Under the pieces are notes generated by a model, which did no database searches, was not told the DNA's origin, and saw only the letters and a program-made list of their open reading frames with translations. Made by a program: the position numbers and the translations under genes. From NCBI GenBank assembly GCA_002429615.1, contig DJAN01000255.1, positions 1 to 11,815 on the forward strand: a stretch of DNA of 11,815 bases, in the 5' to 3' direction. Positions within the stretch are counted from its first letter, which is position 1. Each line of letters opens with the position of its first letter. The DNA comes from Lysobacteraceae bacterium UBA6001. GTDB lineage: Bacteria > Pseudomonadota > Gammaproteobacteria > Xanthomonadales > Xanthomonadaceae. Below, one piece after another: positions 5,656 through 11,815 of the stretch.

Positions 5656-8600
5656 ATGAGCGCACTGCCCGACGCCGCCCCCGGCGGCCATCCGCTTCCC
5701 CCGCCGCTGCTCTCCCCCGAGCTGCCGGCCCCGCCCCCGGCGCTGCGCGCCGCGGTCACCGCCGCCTGGCTCAGGGACGAGACCGAACACGTGCGCGAAC
5801 TGCTGGAGCAGGCGCGCCTGCCGGCCGCCGAGCAGGCCAAGGTGCAGGCGCTGGCCGCCGACCTGGTCAGCCGGGTGCGCGTGCGTGCCCACGACCAGGG
5901 CGCGATCGAAGCCTTCATGCGCCAGTACGACCTGGGCAGCGAGGAAGGCGTGCTGCTGATGTGCGTGGCCGAAGCGCTGCTGCGCATCCCGGACCAGGAA
6001 ACCGCCGACAAGCTGATCCGCGACAAGCTCGGCGACGCCGACTGGGAGAAGCACCTGGGCGGCAGCGACTCGGTGCTGGTCAACGCCTCGACCTGGGGCC
6101 TGATGCTCACCGGCCGCATCGTGCAGATCAACGACCTCACCCGCGCCGATGCGCCGGGCGCGTTCAAGCGCCTGGTCGCGCGCGTCGGCGAGCCGGTGAT
6201 CCGCCTGGCCGTGCGCCAGGCGATGAAGATCATGGGCCACCAGTTCGTCATGGGCCGCACCATCGACGAGGCGCTCTCGCGCTCGCACAAGGGTGACAAC
6301 GCCAGCTACCGCTATTCGTTCGACATGCTCGGCGAAGGCGCGCTGACGATGAAGGACGCCCTGCGTTACCTGGAGGACTACCGCCGCGCGATCCACGCCA
6401 TCGGCGGCGACCACGTGCGCCGCGGCGGCAAGGCCGACGGCGACGTGACCCAGGCCCCGGGCATCTCGATCAAGCTCTCGGCGCTGTATCCGCGGTACGA
6501 GCATGCCAAGCGCGAGCGCGTGCTCACCGACCTGGTGCCCGGCGTGCTGGAACTGGCGCAGCTGGCCAAGTCCTACGGCATCGGCTGCACCGTCGATGCG
6601 GAAGAAGCCGACCGCCTGGAGCTGTCGCTGGACATCATCGAGCGCGTGTTCGGCGATGCCTCGCTGGCCGGCTGGAATGGCTTTGGCGTGGTCGTGCAGG
6701 CGTACCAGAAGCGCACGCCGTACACGATCGACTACCTCGCCGACCTGGCCCGCCGCAGCGGTCGCCGCATGCAGGTGCGCCTGGTCAAGGGCGCGTACTG
6801 GGACGCGGAGGTCAAGCGCGCCCAGCTCGACGGCCTGGCCGGCTACCCGGTGTTCACCCGCAAGCAGAACACCGACGTGTCCTACCTGGCCTGCGCCAAG
6901 CGCCTGTTCGGCCACATCGACGCGATCTACCCGATGTTCGCCACCCACAACGCGCACACCATCGCCGCGATCCGCACCATCGCGCAGGGCCGCATCTACG
7001 AGCATCAGAAGCTGCACGGCATGGGCGATGACCTGTACGCCGAAGTGGTGCCGGCCGACCGCCTCGGCCTGCCCTGCCGCGTGTACGCGCCGGTCGGCTC
7101 GCACGAGGACCTGCTGCCGTACCTGGTGCGCCGCCTGCTCGAGAACGGCGCCAACTCCAGCTTCGTCAACCGCATCACCGACGAGAAGGTGGCCATCGAG
7201 GACCTGATCCGCGACCCGGTCGAAGCCGTGTCCTCGTTCGCCTCCATCCCGCATCCGAAGATCCCGCTGCCGGCCGACCTGCTGCGCAGCCAGAACCAGA
7301 ACAGGAAGAACTCCATGGGCGCCAACCTCGCCAACGACCAGGACCTGCGCCAGCTCGCAGAGCAGCTCAACGCCGCCGTGAAGCCCTGGAAGGCCGGTCC
7401 GCTGGTGCCGGGCGCGGTGGTCTCCAGCACCGCCATCGACGTGACCTCGCCGGCCGACCGCCGCCAGGTCGTCGGCCAGTGGCAGCCGGCCGACGCCGCC
7501 GTGGTCGACAAGGCGCTGGCCAATGCCGTGGCCGCGATGCCGGGCTGGAACCGCACCCCGGCCGCCAGCCGCGCCACCATCCTCGAACACGCCGCCGACC
7601 TGCTGGAAGCGCGCATGCCCGAGTTCATGGCGCTGTGCGTCAAGGAAGCCGGCAAGACCCTCCCCGACGCCGTGGCCGAAGTGCGCGAGGCGGTGGATTT
7701 CCTGCGCTACTACGCCGGCCAGGCGCGCGCGCAGTTCGGCGCGCCCGAGCGCCTGCCGGGGCCGACCGGTGAATCCAACGAGCTGCAGCTGCATGGCCGC
7801 GGCGTGTTCGTGTGCATCAGCCCGTGGAATTTCCCGCTGGCGATCTTCCTCGGCCAGGTCACCGCGGCGCTGGCCGCCGGCAACAGCGTCATCGCCAAGC
7901 CGGCCGAGCAGACCAACCTGATCGGCTACTACGCGGTGAAGCTGCTGCACGAAGCCGGCGTGCCGGAAGCGGTGCTGCAGTTCCTGCCGGGCGACGGCGC
8001 CACCGTCGGCGCGGCGCTAACGAAGGATGCGCGCGTGGCCGGCGTGGCCTTCACCGGCTCCACCGAGACCGCGCGCCTGATCAACCGCACCATGGCCGCG
8101 CGCGACGCCGCCATTGGCGTGCTGATCGCCGAGACCGGCGGCCAGAACGCCTTCATCGCCGACTCCTCCTCGCTTCCTGAGGCGGTGGTCAAGGACGCCA
8201 TTGCCAGCGCCTTCATCTCCGCCGGCCAGCGCTGCTCGGCCGCGCGCGTGCTGTTCGTGCAGGACGACATCGCCGACAAGGTGATGACCATGCTGGGCGG
8301 CGCGATGGCCGAACTGAAGATCGGCGACCCGGCGCTGCTGTCCACCGACGTCGGCCCGGTGATCGACGCCGACGCGCTGGACATCCTGGAAAAGCATGCG
8401 CAGCGCATGGATGCCGAAGCCCGCGCGATTGCCACCGCGCCGGTGGATGCGGCTGCCGCGCACGGCACGTTCTTCGCGCCGCGCGCCTATGAGCTGAAGT
8501 CGCTGGACCAGCTGCAGCGCGAAGTGTTCGGCCCGATCCTGCACGTGATCCGCTGGAAGGCCGACCAGCTCGACGCGGTGATCGACCAGATCAACGCCAC

Positions 8601-8871
8601 CGGTTACGGCCTGACCCTGGGCGTGCATTCGCGCATCGACGAGACCGTCGACCGCATCGCCTCGCGCGTCAATGTCGGCAACGTGTACGTCAACCGCAAC
8701 CAGATCGGCGCGGTGGTCGGCGTGCAGCCGTTCGGTGGCCAGGGCCTGTCGGGCACCGGTCCGAAGGCGGGTGGCCCGCACTACCTGCTGCGCTTCGCCA
8801 CCGAGAAGGTGGTGACGGTGAACACCACCGCCGCCGGTGGCAACGCCTCGCTGCTGACGCTGGGCGACTGA
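5656..8871 (+). CDS. putA: Bifunctional proline dehydrogenase / L-glutamate gamma-semialdehyde dehydrogenase PutA, 1071 aa
   Basis: PutA oxidises proline to pyrroline-5-carboxylate (FAD, electrons to quinone) and then to glutamate (NAD+), at the inner face of the membrane. The start ATG 5656 is preferred over an in-frame ATG at 5596, because the extra residues do not look conserved and a -10-like box lies inside them. The PRODH barrel covers roughly residues 180-510, with KLSALYP (273-279), VKGAYWDAE (from 377), FATHNAHT and the substrate-binding pair Arg492-Arg493. The aldehyde dehydrogenase half covers about 570-1065, with PWNF (Asn725), FTGSTE (799-804), general base Glu826 (ETGGQN) and nucleophile Cys860 (GQRCSAAR). 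The N-terminus is a Pro-rich stretch, with no ribbon-helix-helix domain as in E. coli PutA, so it should not repress its own gene. A terminator follows the stop. Confidence 0.97.
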   Translation: MSALPDAAPGGHPLPPPLLSPELPAPPPALRAAVTAAWLRDETEHVRELLEQARLPAAEQAKVQALAADLVSRVRVRAHDQGAIEAFMRQYDLGSEEGVLLMCVAEALLRIPDQETADKLIRDKLGDADWEKHLGGSDSVLVNASTWGLMLTGRIVQINDLTRADAPGAFKRLVARVGEPVIRLAVRQAMKIMGHQFVMGRTIDEALSRSHKGDNASYRYSFDMLGEGALTMKDALRYLEDYRRAIHAIGGDHVRRGGKADGDVTQAPGISIKLSALYPRYEHAKRERVLTDLVPGVLELAQLAKSYGIGCTVDAEEADRLELSLDIIERVFGDASLAGWNGFGVVVQAYQKRTPYTIDYLADLARRSGRRMQVRLVKGAYWDAEVKRAQLDGLAGYPVFTRKQNTDVSYLACAKRLFGHIDAIYPMFATHNAHTIAAIRTIAQGRIYEHQKLHGMGDDLYAEVVPADRLGLPCRVYAPVGSHEDLLPYLVRRLLENGANSSFVNRITDEKVAIEDLIRDPVEAVSSFASIPHPKIPLPADLLRSQNQNRKNSMGANLANDQDLRQLAEQLNAAVKPWKAGPLVPGAVVSSTAIDVTSPADRRQVVGQWQPADAAVVDKALANAVAAMPGWNRTPAASRATILEHAADLLEARMPEFMALCVKEAGKTLPDAVAEVREAVDFLRYYAGQARAQFGAPERLPGPTGESNELQLHGRGVFVCISPWNFPLAIFLGQVTAALAAGNSVIAKPAEQTNLIGYYAVKLLHEAGVPEAVLQFLPGDGATVGAALTKDARVAGVAFTGSTETARLINRTMAARDAAIGVLIAETGGQNAFIADSSSLPEAVVKDAIASAFISAGQRCSAARVLFVQDDIADKVMTMLGGAMAELKIGDPALLSTDVGPVIDADALDILEKHAQRMDAEARAIATAPVDAAAAHGTFFAPRAYELKSLDQLQREVFGPILHVIRWKADQLDAVIDQINATGYGLTLGVHSRIDETVDRIASRVNVGNVYVNRNQIGAVVGVQPFGGQGLSGTGPKAGGPHYLLRFATEKVVTVNTTAAGGNASLLTLGD
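7303..7317 (+). promoter_or_regulatory. Internal ribosome binding site and in-frame ATG at the PutA domain boundary
   Basis: AGGAAG (7303-7308) lies six bases before an in-frame ATG at 7315 (residue 554 of PutA), exactly in the linker between the proline dehydrogenase and aldehyde dehydrogenase halves. Initiation here would give a 518-residue protein, the size of a free P5C dehydrogenase. The signal is better than anything upstream of the main start. Use in vivo is not shown by sequence. Confidence 0.35.
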
Positions 8872-8888
8872 TCGCCGGCGTCATCTGT

Positions 8889-8930
8889 AAAAAAGCGGAA
8901 AGGGCGGGGATTCCCCGCCCTTTCCTTTTT
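8889..8930. terminator. Bidirectional intrinsic terminator between putA and the H1-like gene
   Basis: A 13-bp perfect stem (GGAAAGGGCGGGG, loop ATT, CCCCGCCCTTTCC; 8897-8925) is followed by five T on the plus strand. On the other side it is preceded by six A (8889-8894), which read as a U-run on the minus strand. It lies 17 bases after the putA stop and 5 bases from the H1-like stop, so it can end both convergent transcripts. Confidence 0.92.
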
Positions 8931-8935
8931 AGGAC

Positions 8936-9532
8936 TCAGGCCGCCTTCTTCGCCGCCTTGCGGGCGGTGGTCTTCTTGGCGGTTTTCTTCATCGCGGTTT
9001 TCTTGGCCGGTGCCTTCTTGGCGACGGTCTTCCTGGTCATCGCCTTCTTGGCGGTGGCCTTCTTCGCCACGGTCTTCTTGGCGACCGCCTTCTTCGCCGC
9101 TGCCTTCTTCACTACCGGCTTGCGCGTGGCGGCCTTCTTCACCGCGCTCTTCTTGGCCACCTTCTTGGTCGCCGCCGACTTCTTGGCCACGGCCTTCTTG
9201 GCGGTCTTCTTGGTCGCCTTCTTACCGGTCTTGCGGCGCAGCGCGGCCGCTTCGGCCTTGGCGCTGGCGCTGGCGGCTTCCAGCTTCTTGCGCGCCGAGG
9301 CGATGCGCTTGCTCACCGCCTTGCCCGCCTTGGCGGTCTTCTTGGCCACCGCCTTGCGTGCCTTCTTCACCCCCTGGGTGACCTGCTTGCGTGCGCTCTT
9401 GGCCATCTTCTCGACGCTGGCCACGGCCTCGCTGGCGGTATGGGCGATGCTTTCGCCCAGGTGGACGGCCGACTCTTTCACGTTTCCAGCGACCTGGGAA
9501 ACCGTCGCCGATGCACCATTACCGTTGCTCAT
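8936..9532 (-). CDS. Histone H1-like Lys/Ala-repeat protein, 198 aa
   Basis: The product resembles bacterial histone H1-like and AlgP/PhaF-type proteins that bind DNA through a disordered lysine-rich tail. Residues 1 to about 55 are not repetitive and look like an amphipathic helix, with V/I/M every three to four residues (V11, V14, V18, I29, V37, V40, M43), reminiscent of phasin-like segments. From about residue 56 the chain is almost only K, A, T, R and V. Between residues 132 and 183 a basic pair (KK or RK) recurs every five residues without a break, 11 times in a row. The start is ATG 9532, with a strong AAGGAGG (9537-9543) four bases upstream. The gene is convergent with putA and divergent from the protease gene. 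Nucleoid or granule association is inferred from composition; the repeats are prone to length change. Confidence 0.88.
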   Translation of the reverse strand: MSNGNGASATVSQVAGNVKESAVHLGESIAHTASEAVASVEKMAKSARKQVTQGVKKARKAVAKKTAKAGKAVSKRIASARKKLEAASASAKAEAAALRRKTGKKATKKTAKKAVAKKSAATKKVAKKSAVKKAATRKPVVKKAAAKKAVAKKTVAKKATAKKAMTRKTVAKKAPAKKTAMKKTAKKTTARKAAKKAA

Positions 9533-9536
9533 GAGC

Positions 9537-9543
9537 CCTCCTT
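9537..9543 (-). promoter_or_regulatory. Strong Shine-Dalgarno of the H1-like gene
   Basis: AAGGAGG on the minus strand lies four bases before ATG 9532. It is the best ribosome binding site in the window and fixes the start of the H1-like gene. The short spacing is unusual, but the match suggests high expression. Confidence 0.75.
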
Positions 9544-9566
9544 CGGGCGTGTTGTCTACGCGTCGA

Positions 9567-9580
9567 TGTAAGCATTTACA
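9567..9580. promoter_or_regulatory. TGTAA-N4-TTACA dyad upstream of the H1-like gene
   Basis: TGTAAGCATTTACA has perfect 5-bp arms around GCAT and sits 35 bases upstream of the H1-like start, where a promoter would be expected. It is AT-rich against a very GC-rich background. It could be an operator or overlap a promoter box; no specific regulator is recognised. Confidence 0.3.
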
Positions 9581-9996
9581 GATGAACGCGGCGTGGAACC
9601 GCGCGCGCCCGCAAGCGGGCACGCCTCGGCGCGGCCGGCCGCGACGGCCGCCGGATGGGAAAAACAGAGGAAACCCGCGGAGACGGTCGGCGGGCGTGCC
9701 GCGACGACGGTCGCCGGTCACCTGCCCTGCCCTTGCCTGCGTGCTGCGTCATGCCGCGCGACCCCGGGAGAAGAGACCCGGATGTAGGGCCTGGCCGGTC
9801 GGCCGCCACAACATCTGGGGATTTGCGGCGAAAACTAGCGCCGGCGGCCGGCACTGTCAAACCGCGCCGTGAGCGGCGGCGGCGCGCTTTCACCCACCAT
9901 TAAAAACGTCGCCTGCACGCTTGTTCAGCTTGCAGCGCCGGGCGATCCTGCCCGCCTGTCCCTCCTGCTCCGCGTTCCCCGGAAAACGACCGACCC

Positions 9997-11442
9997 ATGC
10001 GCCCGCTGCCCACGCTGTTGACCCTGTCCCTGGCCGCCGCCTTCGGGGGTTTCGCCGCCACTGGCCTGCACGACTGGCTGGACAACCGCGCCGAGGCCGC
10101 GCCGGTCGCGCCGGCACCGGTGGCCAGCCTGGTGCCGGCCACCGCCGCCCTGCCGGCATCGGTCGGCGGGCAGCCGGTACCGAGCCTGGCACCGATGCTG
10201 CAGCAGGTGATGCCGGCGGTGGTCAGCGTCAACACCAAGCAGGTGGTGCGCGTGCGCAACCCCTTCTTCAACGACCCGTTCTTCCGCCGCCTGTTCCCGG
10301 ACATCCCGCAGGAGCGCATCAACGAATCGCTCGGCTCCGGCGTGATCATCGACGCCACCAAGGGCTATGTCCTCACCAACCACCATGTCATCGAGAACGC
10401 CGACGACGTGCAGGTGACGCTGGCGGATGGACGCACGGTCAAGGCGGAGTTCCTCGGCTCGGATGCCGACACCGACATCGCGCTGATCCGCATCCCGGCC
10501 GACAAGCTCACCGCCATCCAGCTCGCCGACAGCACGCAGCTGCGCGTGGGCGACTTCGTGGTGGCGATCGGCAACCCGTTCGGCTTCACCCAGACGGTGA
10601 CCTCGGGCATCGTCTCGGCGGTGGGCCGCAGCGGCATCCGCGGGCTGGGCTACCAGAACTTCATCCAGACCGACGCCTCGATCAACCCGGGCAATTCCGG
10701 TGGTGCGCTGGTGGACCTGCAGGGCCGGCTGGTCGGCATCAACACCGCCAGTTTCAATCCGCAGGGCAGCATGGCCGGCAACATCGGCCTGGGCCTGGCG
10801 ATTCCGTCCAACCTGGCGCGCGGCGTGGTCGAGCAGCTGTTGAAGAACAACGGCGTGGTGATCCGCGGCACGCTTGGCCTGGAGACGCAGAACCTGTCGG
10901 CGCAGATGGCGCAGGGCCTGGGGCTGGAGAACGCACGTGGCGCGCTGGTAGCGCGCGTGCTGCCCGGCTCGGCGGCGGCGGCGGCCGGGGTGCAGCCGGG
11001 TGACGTGGTGGTCGGCGCCAACGGCGAGCGGGTGGACAGCGCCGAAGCCCTGCACAACTACGAAGGGCTGCAGCCGGTGGGCAGCACGGTGACGCTGGAC
11101 GTGCGTCGCGACGGCAAATCGCTGCAGCTGCGCGCGGTGTTGAAGGAGCAGGCGCGCGCCACCGGGGGTGCCGCACTGGATCCGCGCCTGGACGGCGCCA
11201 CGTTCACCGATCTTCCCGAATCGCTGCGCCAGTCCGGCGTGAGCGGCGTGCTGATCAGCGAGGTCAAGCGTGGCAGCCGTGCGGCGCAGAACGGGCTGGC
11301 GGGGGGCGACGTGGTGATTGCCGCCTCGGCGGGCGACTTCTCGGACCTGGCGGGATGGCGTGCAAATTTCAGCCGACCGCCGCAGCGGCTGGTGCTGCGC
11401 ATCGTGCGTGGTGGTGGGCAGTACGACGTGCTGGTGCGTTGA
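9997..11442 (+). CDS. htrA: HtrA/Do-family periplasmic serine endoprotease (DegQ/MucD-like), 481 aa
   Basis: HtrA/Do proteases degrade or refold misfolded envelope proteins. An N-terminal hydrophobic stretch (about 6-23) is a signal peptide or anchor, followed by an Ala/Pro-rich linker to about residue 65. The trypsin-like domain has the full triad: His130 (TNHHVI), Asp160 (DTDIAL) and Ser234 (GNSGG), with IGNPFGF (191-197) also typical. PDZ1 covers about 290-383 and a more divergent PDZ2 about 395-481. The segment between strand one and LGSGVIID (112-119) is short, so the long Q-rich loop of E. coli DegP is absent and the protein is closer to DegQ or MucD. The start is ATG 9997, with only a weak GGAAAA well upstream. 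It is not next to a sigma-E/anti-sigma pair, so it may be a second paralogue. Confidence 0.94.
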   Translation: MRPLPTLLTLSLAAAFGGFAATGLHDWLDNRAEAAPVAPAPVASLVPATAALPASVGGQPVPSLAPMLQQVMPAVVSVNTKQVVRVRNPFFNDPFFRRLFPDIPQERINESLGSGVIIDATKGYVLTNHHVIENADDVQVTLADGRTVKAEFLGSDADTDIALIRIPADKLTAIQLADSTQLRVGDFVVAIGNPFGFTQTVTSGIVSAVGRSGIRGLGYQNFIQTDASINPGNSGGALVDLQGRLVGINTASFNPQGSMAGNIGLGLAIPSNLARGVVEQLLKNNGVVIRGTLGLETQNLSAQMAQGLGLENARGALVARVLPGSAAAAAGVQPGDVVVGANGERVDSAEALHNYEGLQPVGSTVTLDVRRDGKSLQLRAVLKEQARATGGAALDPRLDGATFTDLPESLRQSGVSGVLISEVKRGSRAAQNGLAGGDVVIAASAGDFSDLAGWRANFSRPPQRLVLRIVRGGGQYDVLVR

Positions 11443-11460
11443 GCTGGCTGTTTGGCGTTC

Positions 11461-11540
11461 GTTCTTCGGCCTTGTTTTCCGCGTTTGTTTTTCCTTTTCC
11501 CCGATTTTTTCCCTGCTCGTCCTTCCTGCTTGTTCTTCCT
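11461..11540 (+). terminator. Pyrimidine-rich, G-poor tract; candidate Rho-dependent termination region
   Basis: In these 80 bases, starting 19 bases after the htrA stop, 67 are C or T, 12 are G and only one is A, which stands out in this genome. No intrinsic hairpin plus T-run follows htrA. An unstructured C-rich, G-poor transcript segment is what Rho loads on, but this is inference. Confidence 0.35.
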
Positions 11541-11633
11541 GTAGGAGCGGCTTCAGCCGCGACCGGAAACCCAACGACGCCAGGGAATTTCCTGGCCGCC
11601 AACGCCTACGGTCGCGGCTGAAGCCGCTCCTAC
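11541..11633. repeat. Inverted pair of GTAG-headed REP units (BIME-like)
   Basis: Two perfect 24-bp inverted copies occupy 11541-11564 and 11610-11633. Each begins, reading inward, with GTAGGAGCGGCTTCAGCC and ends in GCGACC. Within each arm GCGGCT-TC-AGCCGC forms its own small hairpin. The GTAG head followed by a short palindrome matches the REP/SMAG type of repeat known from Stenotrophomonas, Pseudomonas and relatives, mobilised by RAYT transposases. The 45-bp spacer contains a near-perfect 16-bp palindrome (11580-11595). No RAYT gene is in the window. The pair could stabilise the htrA transcript end or help stop transcription. Confidence 0.85.
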
Positions 11634-11695
11634 AAAGTCCACCGCGTTGCGTCGCGCCGCGCGCAAAGTGCACCGCGCCGCGTCGCGCCGAGCGG
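11634..11695. repeat. Two abutting 31-bp direct repeats
   Basis: The copies at 11634-11664 and 11665-11695 match at 26 of 31 positions. Both start AAAGT, and both share CACCGCG (one base later in each copy's core) and GCGTCGCGCCG. They begin immediately at the end of the right REP arm. They may be an REP-associated duplication or an old replication-slippage product. Confidence 0.65.
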
Positions 11696-11815
11696 CGCCC
11701 CTGCTAGCAGACGAGGAAAAGCCCGCGCGAAAGCGCACGCACGCTGTCGCTGTTGTCATCCGATCACGGCATCCATCGGGCCTTCGGGGGCTGGGCCCTT
11801 TCGGGACCGTTGGCG

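Larger units (their letters stand above)
9533..9996. other. 464-bp intergenic region between divergent H1-like and HtrA genes
   Basis: Apart from the dyad at 9567-9580 and the H1-like ribosome binding site, no recognised element is present. It contains GC-rich self-complementary segments: a GCCCGC-AA-GCGGGC hairpin (9607-9620) and a perfect 14-bp palindrome CGCGGCCGGCCGCG (9630-9643). Open frames run through it on both strands but are Arg/Pro/Ala-rich, lack ribosome binding sites and resemble no family, so they are not called. An AT-rich patch (CATTAAAAACG, from 9898) about 100 bases upstream of the protease could belong to its promoter. Confidence 0.5.
11443..11815. other. Gene-free tail downstream of htrA
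   Basis: In order, this 373-bp region holds a pyrimidine-rich tract (11461-11540), an inverted pair of GTAG REP units (11541-11633), two abutting 31-bp direct repeats (11634-11695) and about 120 bases of unassigned sequence. At the extreme right a minus-strand frame (11756-11815) could be the last 19 codons of a neighbouring gene, ending in MDAVIG. It is too short to assign and is not called as a gene. Confidence 0.5.

Noticed and set aside
5617..7950. A 777-codon minus-strand frame opposite putA.
   Set aside because: Long antisense frames are expected opposite GC-rich genes. The translation is rich in His, Arg, Val and Ala with no motifs, and the plus strand encodes intact PutA.
8958..9872. 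A 304-codon plus-strand frame with a strikingly hydrophobic Phe/Leu/Ala/Val repeat, looking like a multi-helix membrane protein.
   Set aside because: It is the antisense of the Lys/Ala repeat gene: AAG and GCC codons read backwards give Phe, Leu, Ala and Val. The minus-strand frame has a strong ribosome binding site, a sensible composition and a terminator right after it.
9576..9893. A 105-codon minus-strand frame upstream of the H1-like gene.
   Set aside because: It is Arg/Pro-rich, lacks a ribosome binding site and overlaps similarly unlikely frames on the other strand.
11541..11633. The inverted repeats considered as an insertion sequence or a CRISPR fragment.
   Set aside because: There is no transposase gene, no flanking target duplication seen, and only two inverted (not direct, spaced) copies; a REP pair explains it better.
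9925..11673. A 582-codon minus-strand frame opposite htrA.
   Set aside because: It is a shadow frame with no recognisable domain; it also runs through the REP pair, which is non-coding.
11756..11815. A minus-strand frame ending in TGA at the right edge, possibly the C-terminus of a neighbouring gene.
   Set aside because: Only 19 codons are visible, other frames look equally plausible, and the sequence matches no family I can recognise.

Overview
The window looks like chromosomal DNA of a Xanthomonadaceae gammaproteobacterium (the Xanthomonas / Stenotrophomonas / Lysobacter / Luteimonas group). The reasons are its strong GC bias, the aa3 cytochrome oxidase gene order, a PutA with no ribbon-helix-helix domain, a lysine/alanine-repeat histone H1-like protein, and a pair of inverted repeats headed by GTAG of the REP type common in this family. 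The genus cannot be fixed from the window. No phage, insertion sequence, CRISPR array, rRNA or tRNA was seen.

Left part (1-5393): an aa3-type cytochrome c oxidase gene cluster, read almost entirely on the minus strand. In transcription order it holds a DUF2244 membrane protein (4917-5393), ctaC/subunit II (3973-4887), ctaD/subunit I (2328-3932), a 37-residue single-helix protein (2207-2320), the copper chaperone ctaG (1620-2210), ctaE/subunit III (712-1587) and the N-terminal part of a SURF1 family protein (1-430, running off the left edge). A small two-helix DUF2909 gene (488-700) sits between ctaE and SURF1 on the opposite strand. Together these encode the oxidase core (heme a, heme a3/CuB, CuA) and two assembly factors: CtaG for CuB insertion and SURF1 for heme a. 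The haem A synthesis genes would be expected beyond base 1, but that is inference.

Middle (5394-8930): a 262-bp divergent region with a perfect 9-bp dyad and a -10-like box, then putA on the plus strand. PutA is the two-domain enzyme that oxidises proline to glutamate and passes electrons to the respiratory quinone pool, which the oxidase serves indirectly. A strong bidirectional terminator at 8889-8930 separates putA from the convergent histone H1-like gene.

Right part (8931-11815): the H1-like gene (8936-9532, minus), a 464-bp divergent intergenic region, an HtrA/Do-family periplasmic serine protease (9997-11442, plus), and a 373-bp gene-free tail. The tail holds a pyrimidine-rich tract, an inverted pair of 24-bp GTAG REP units, and two abutting 31-bp direct repeats.

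Most of the window is conserved housekeeping content, and no clearly new multi-gene system is visible. The points most worth a second look are the tiny gene between ctaD and ctaG, the inverted DUF2909 gene inside the oxidase cluster, an apparent internal ribosome binding site and ATG at the domain boundary of putA, the 15-bp-period repeats in the H1-like gene, and the repeat cluster at the right end.
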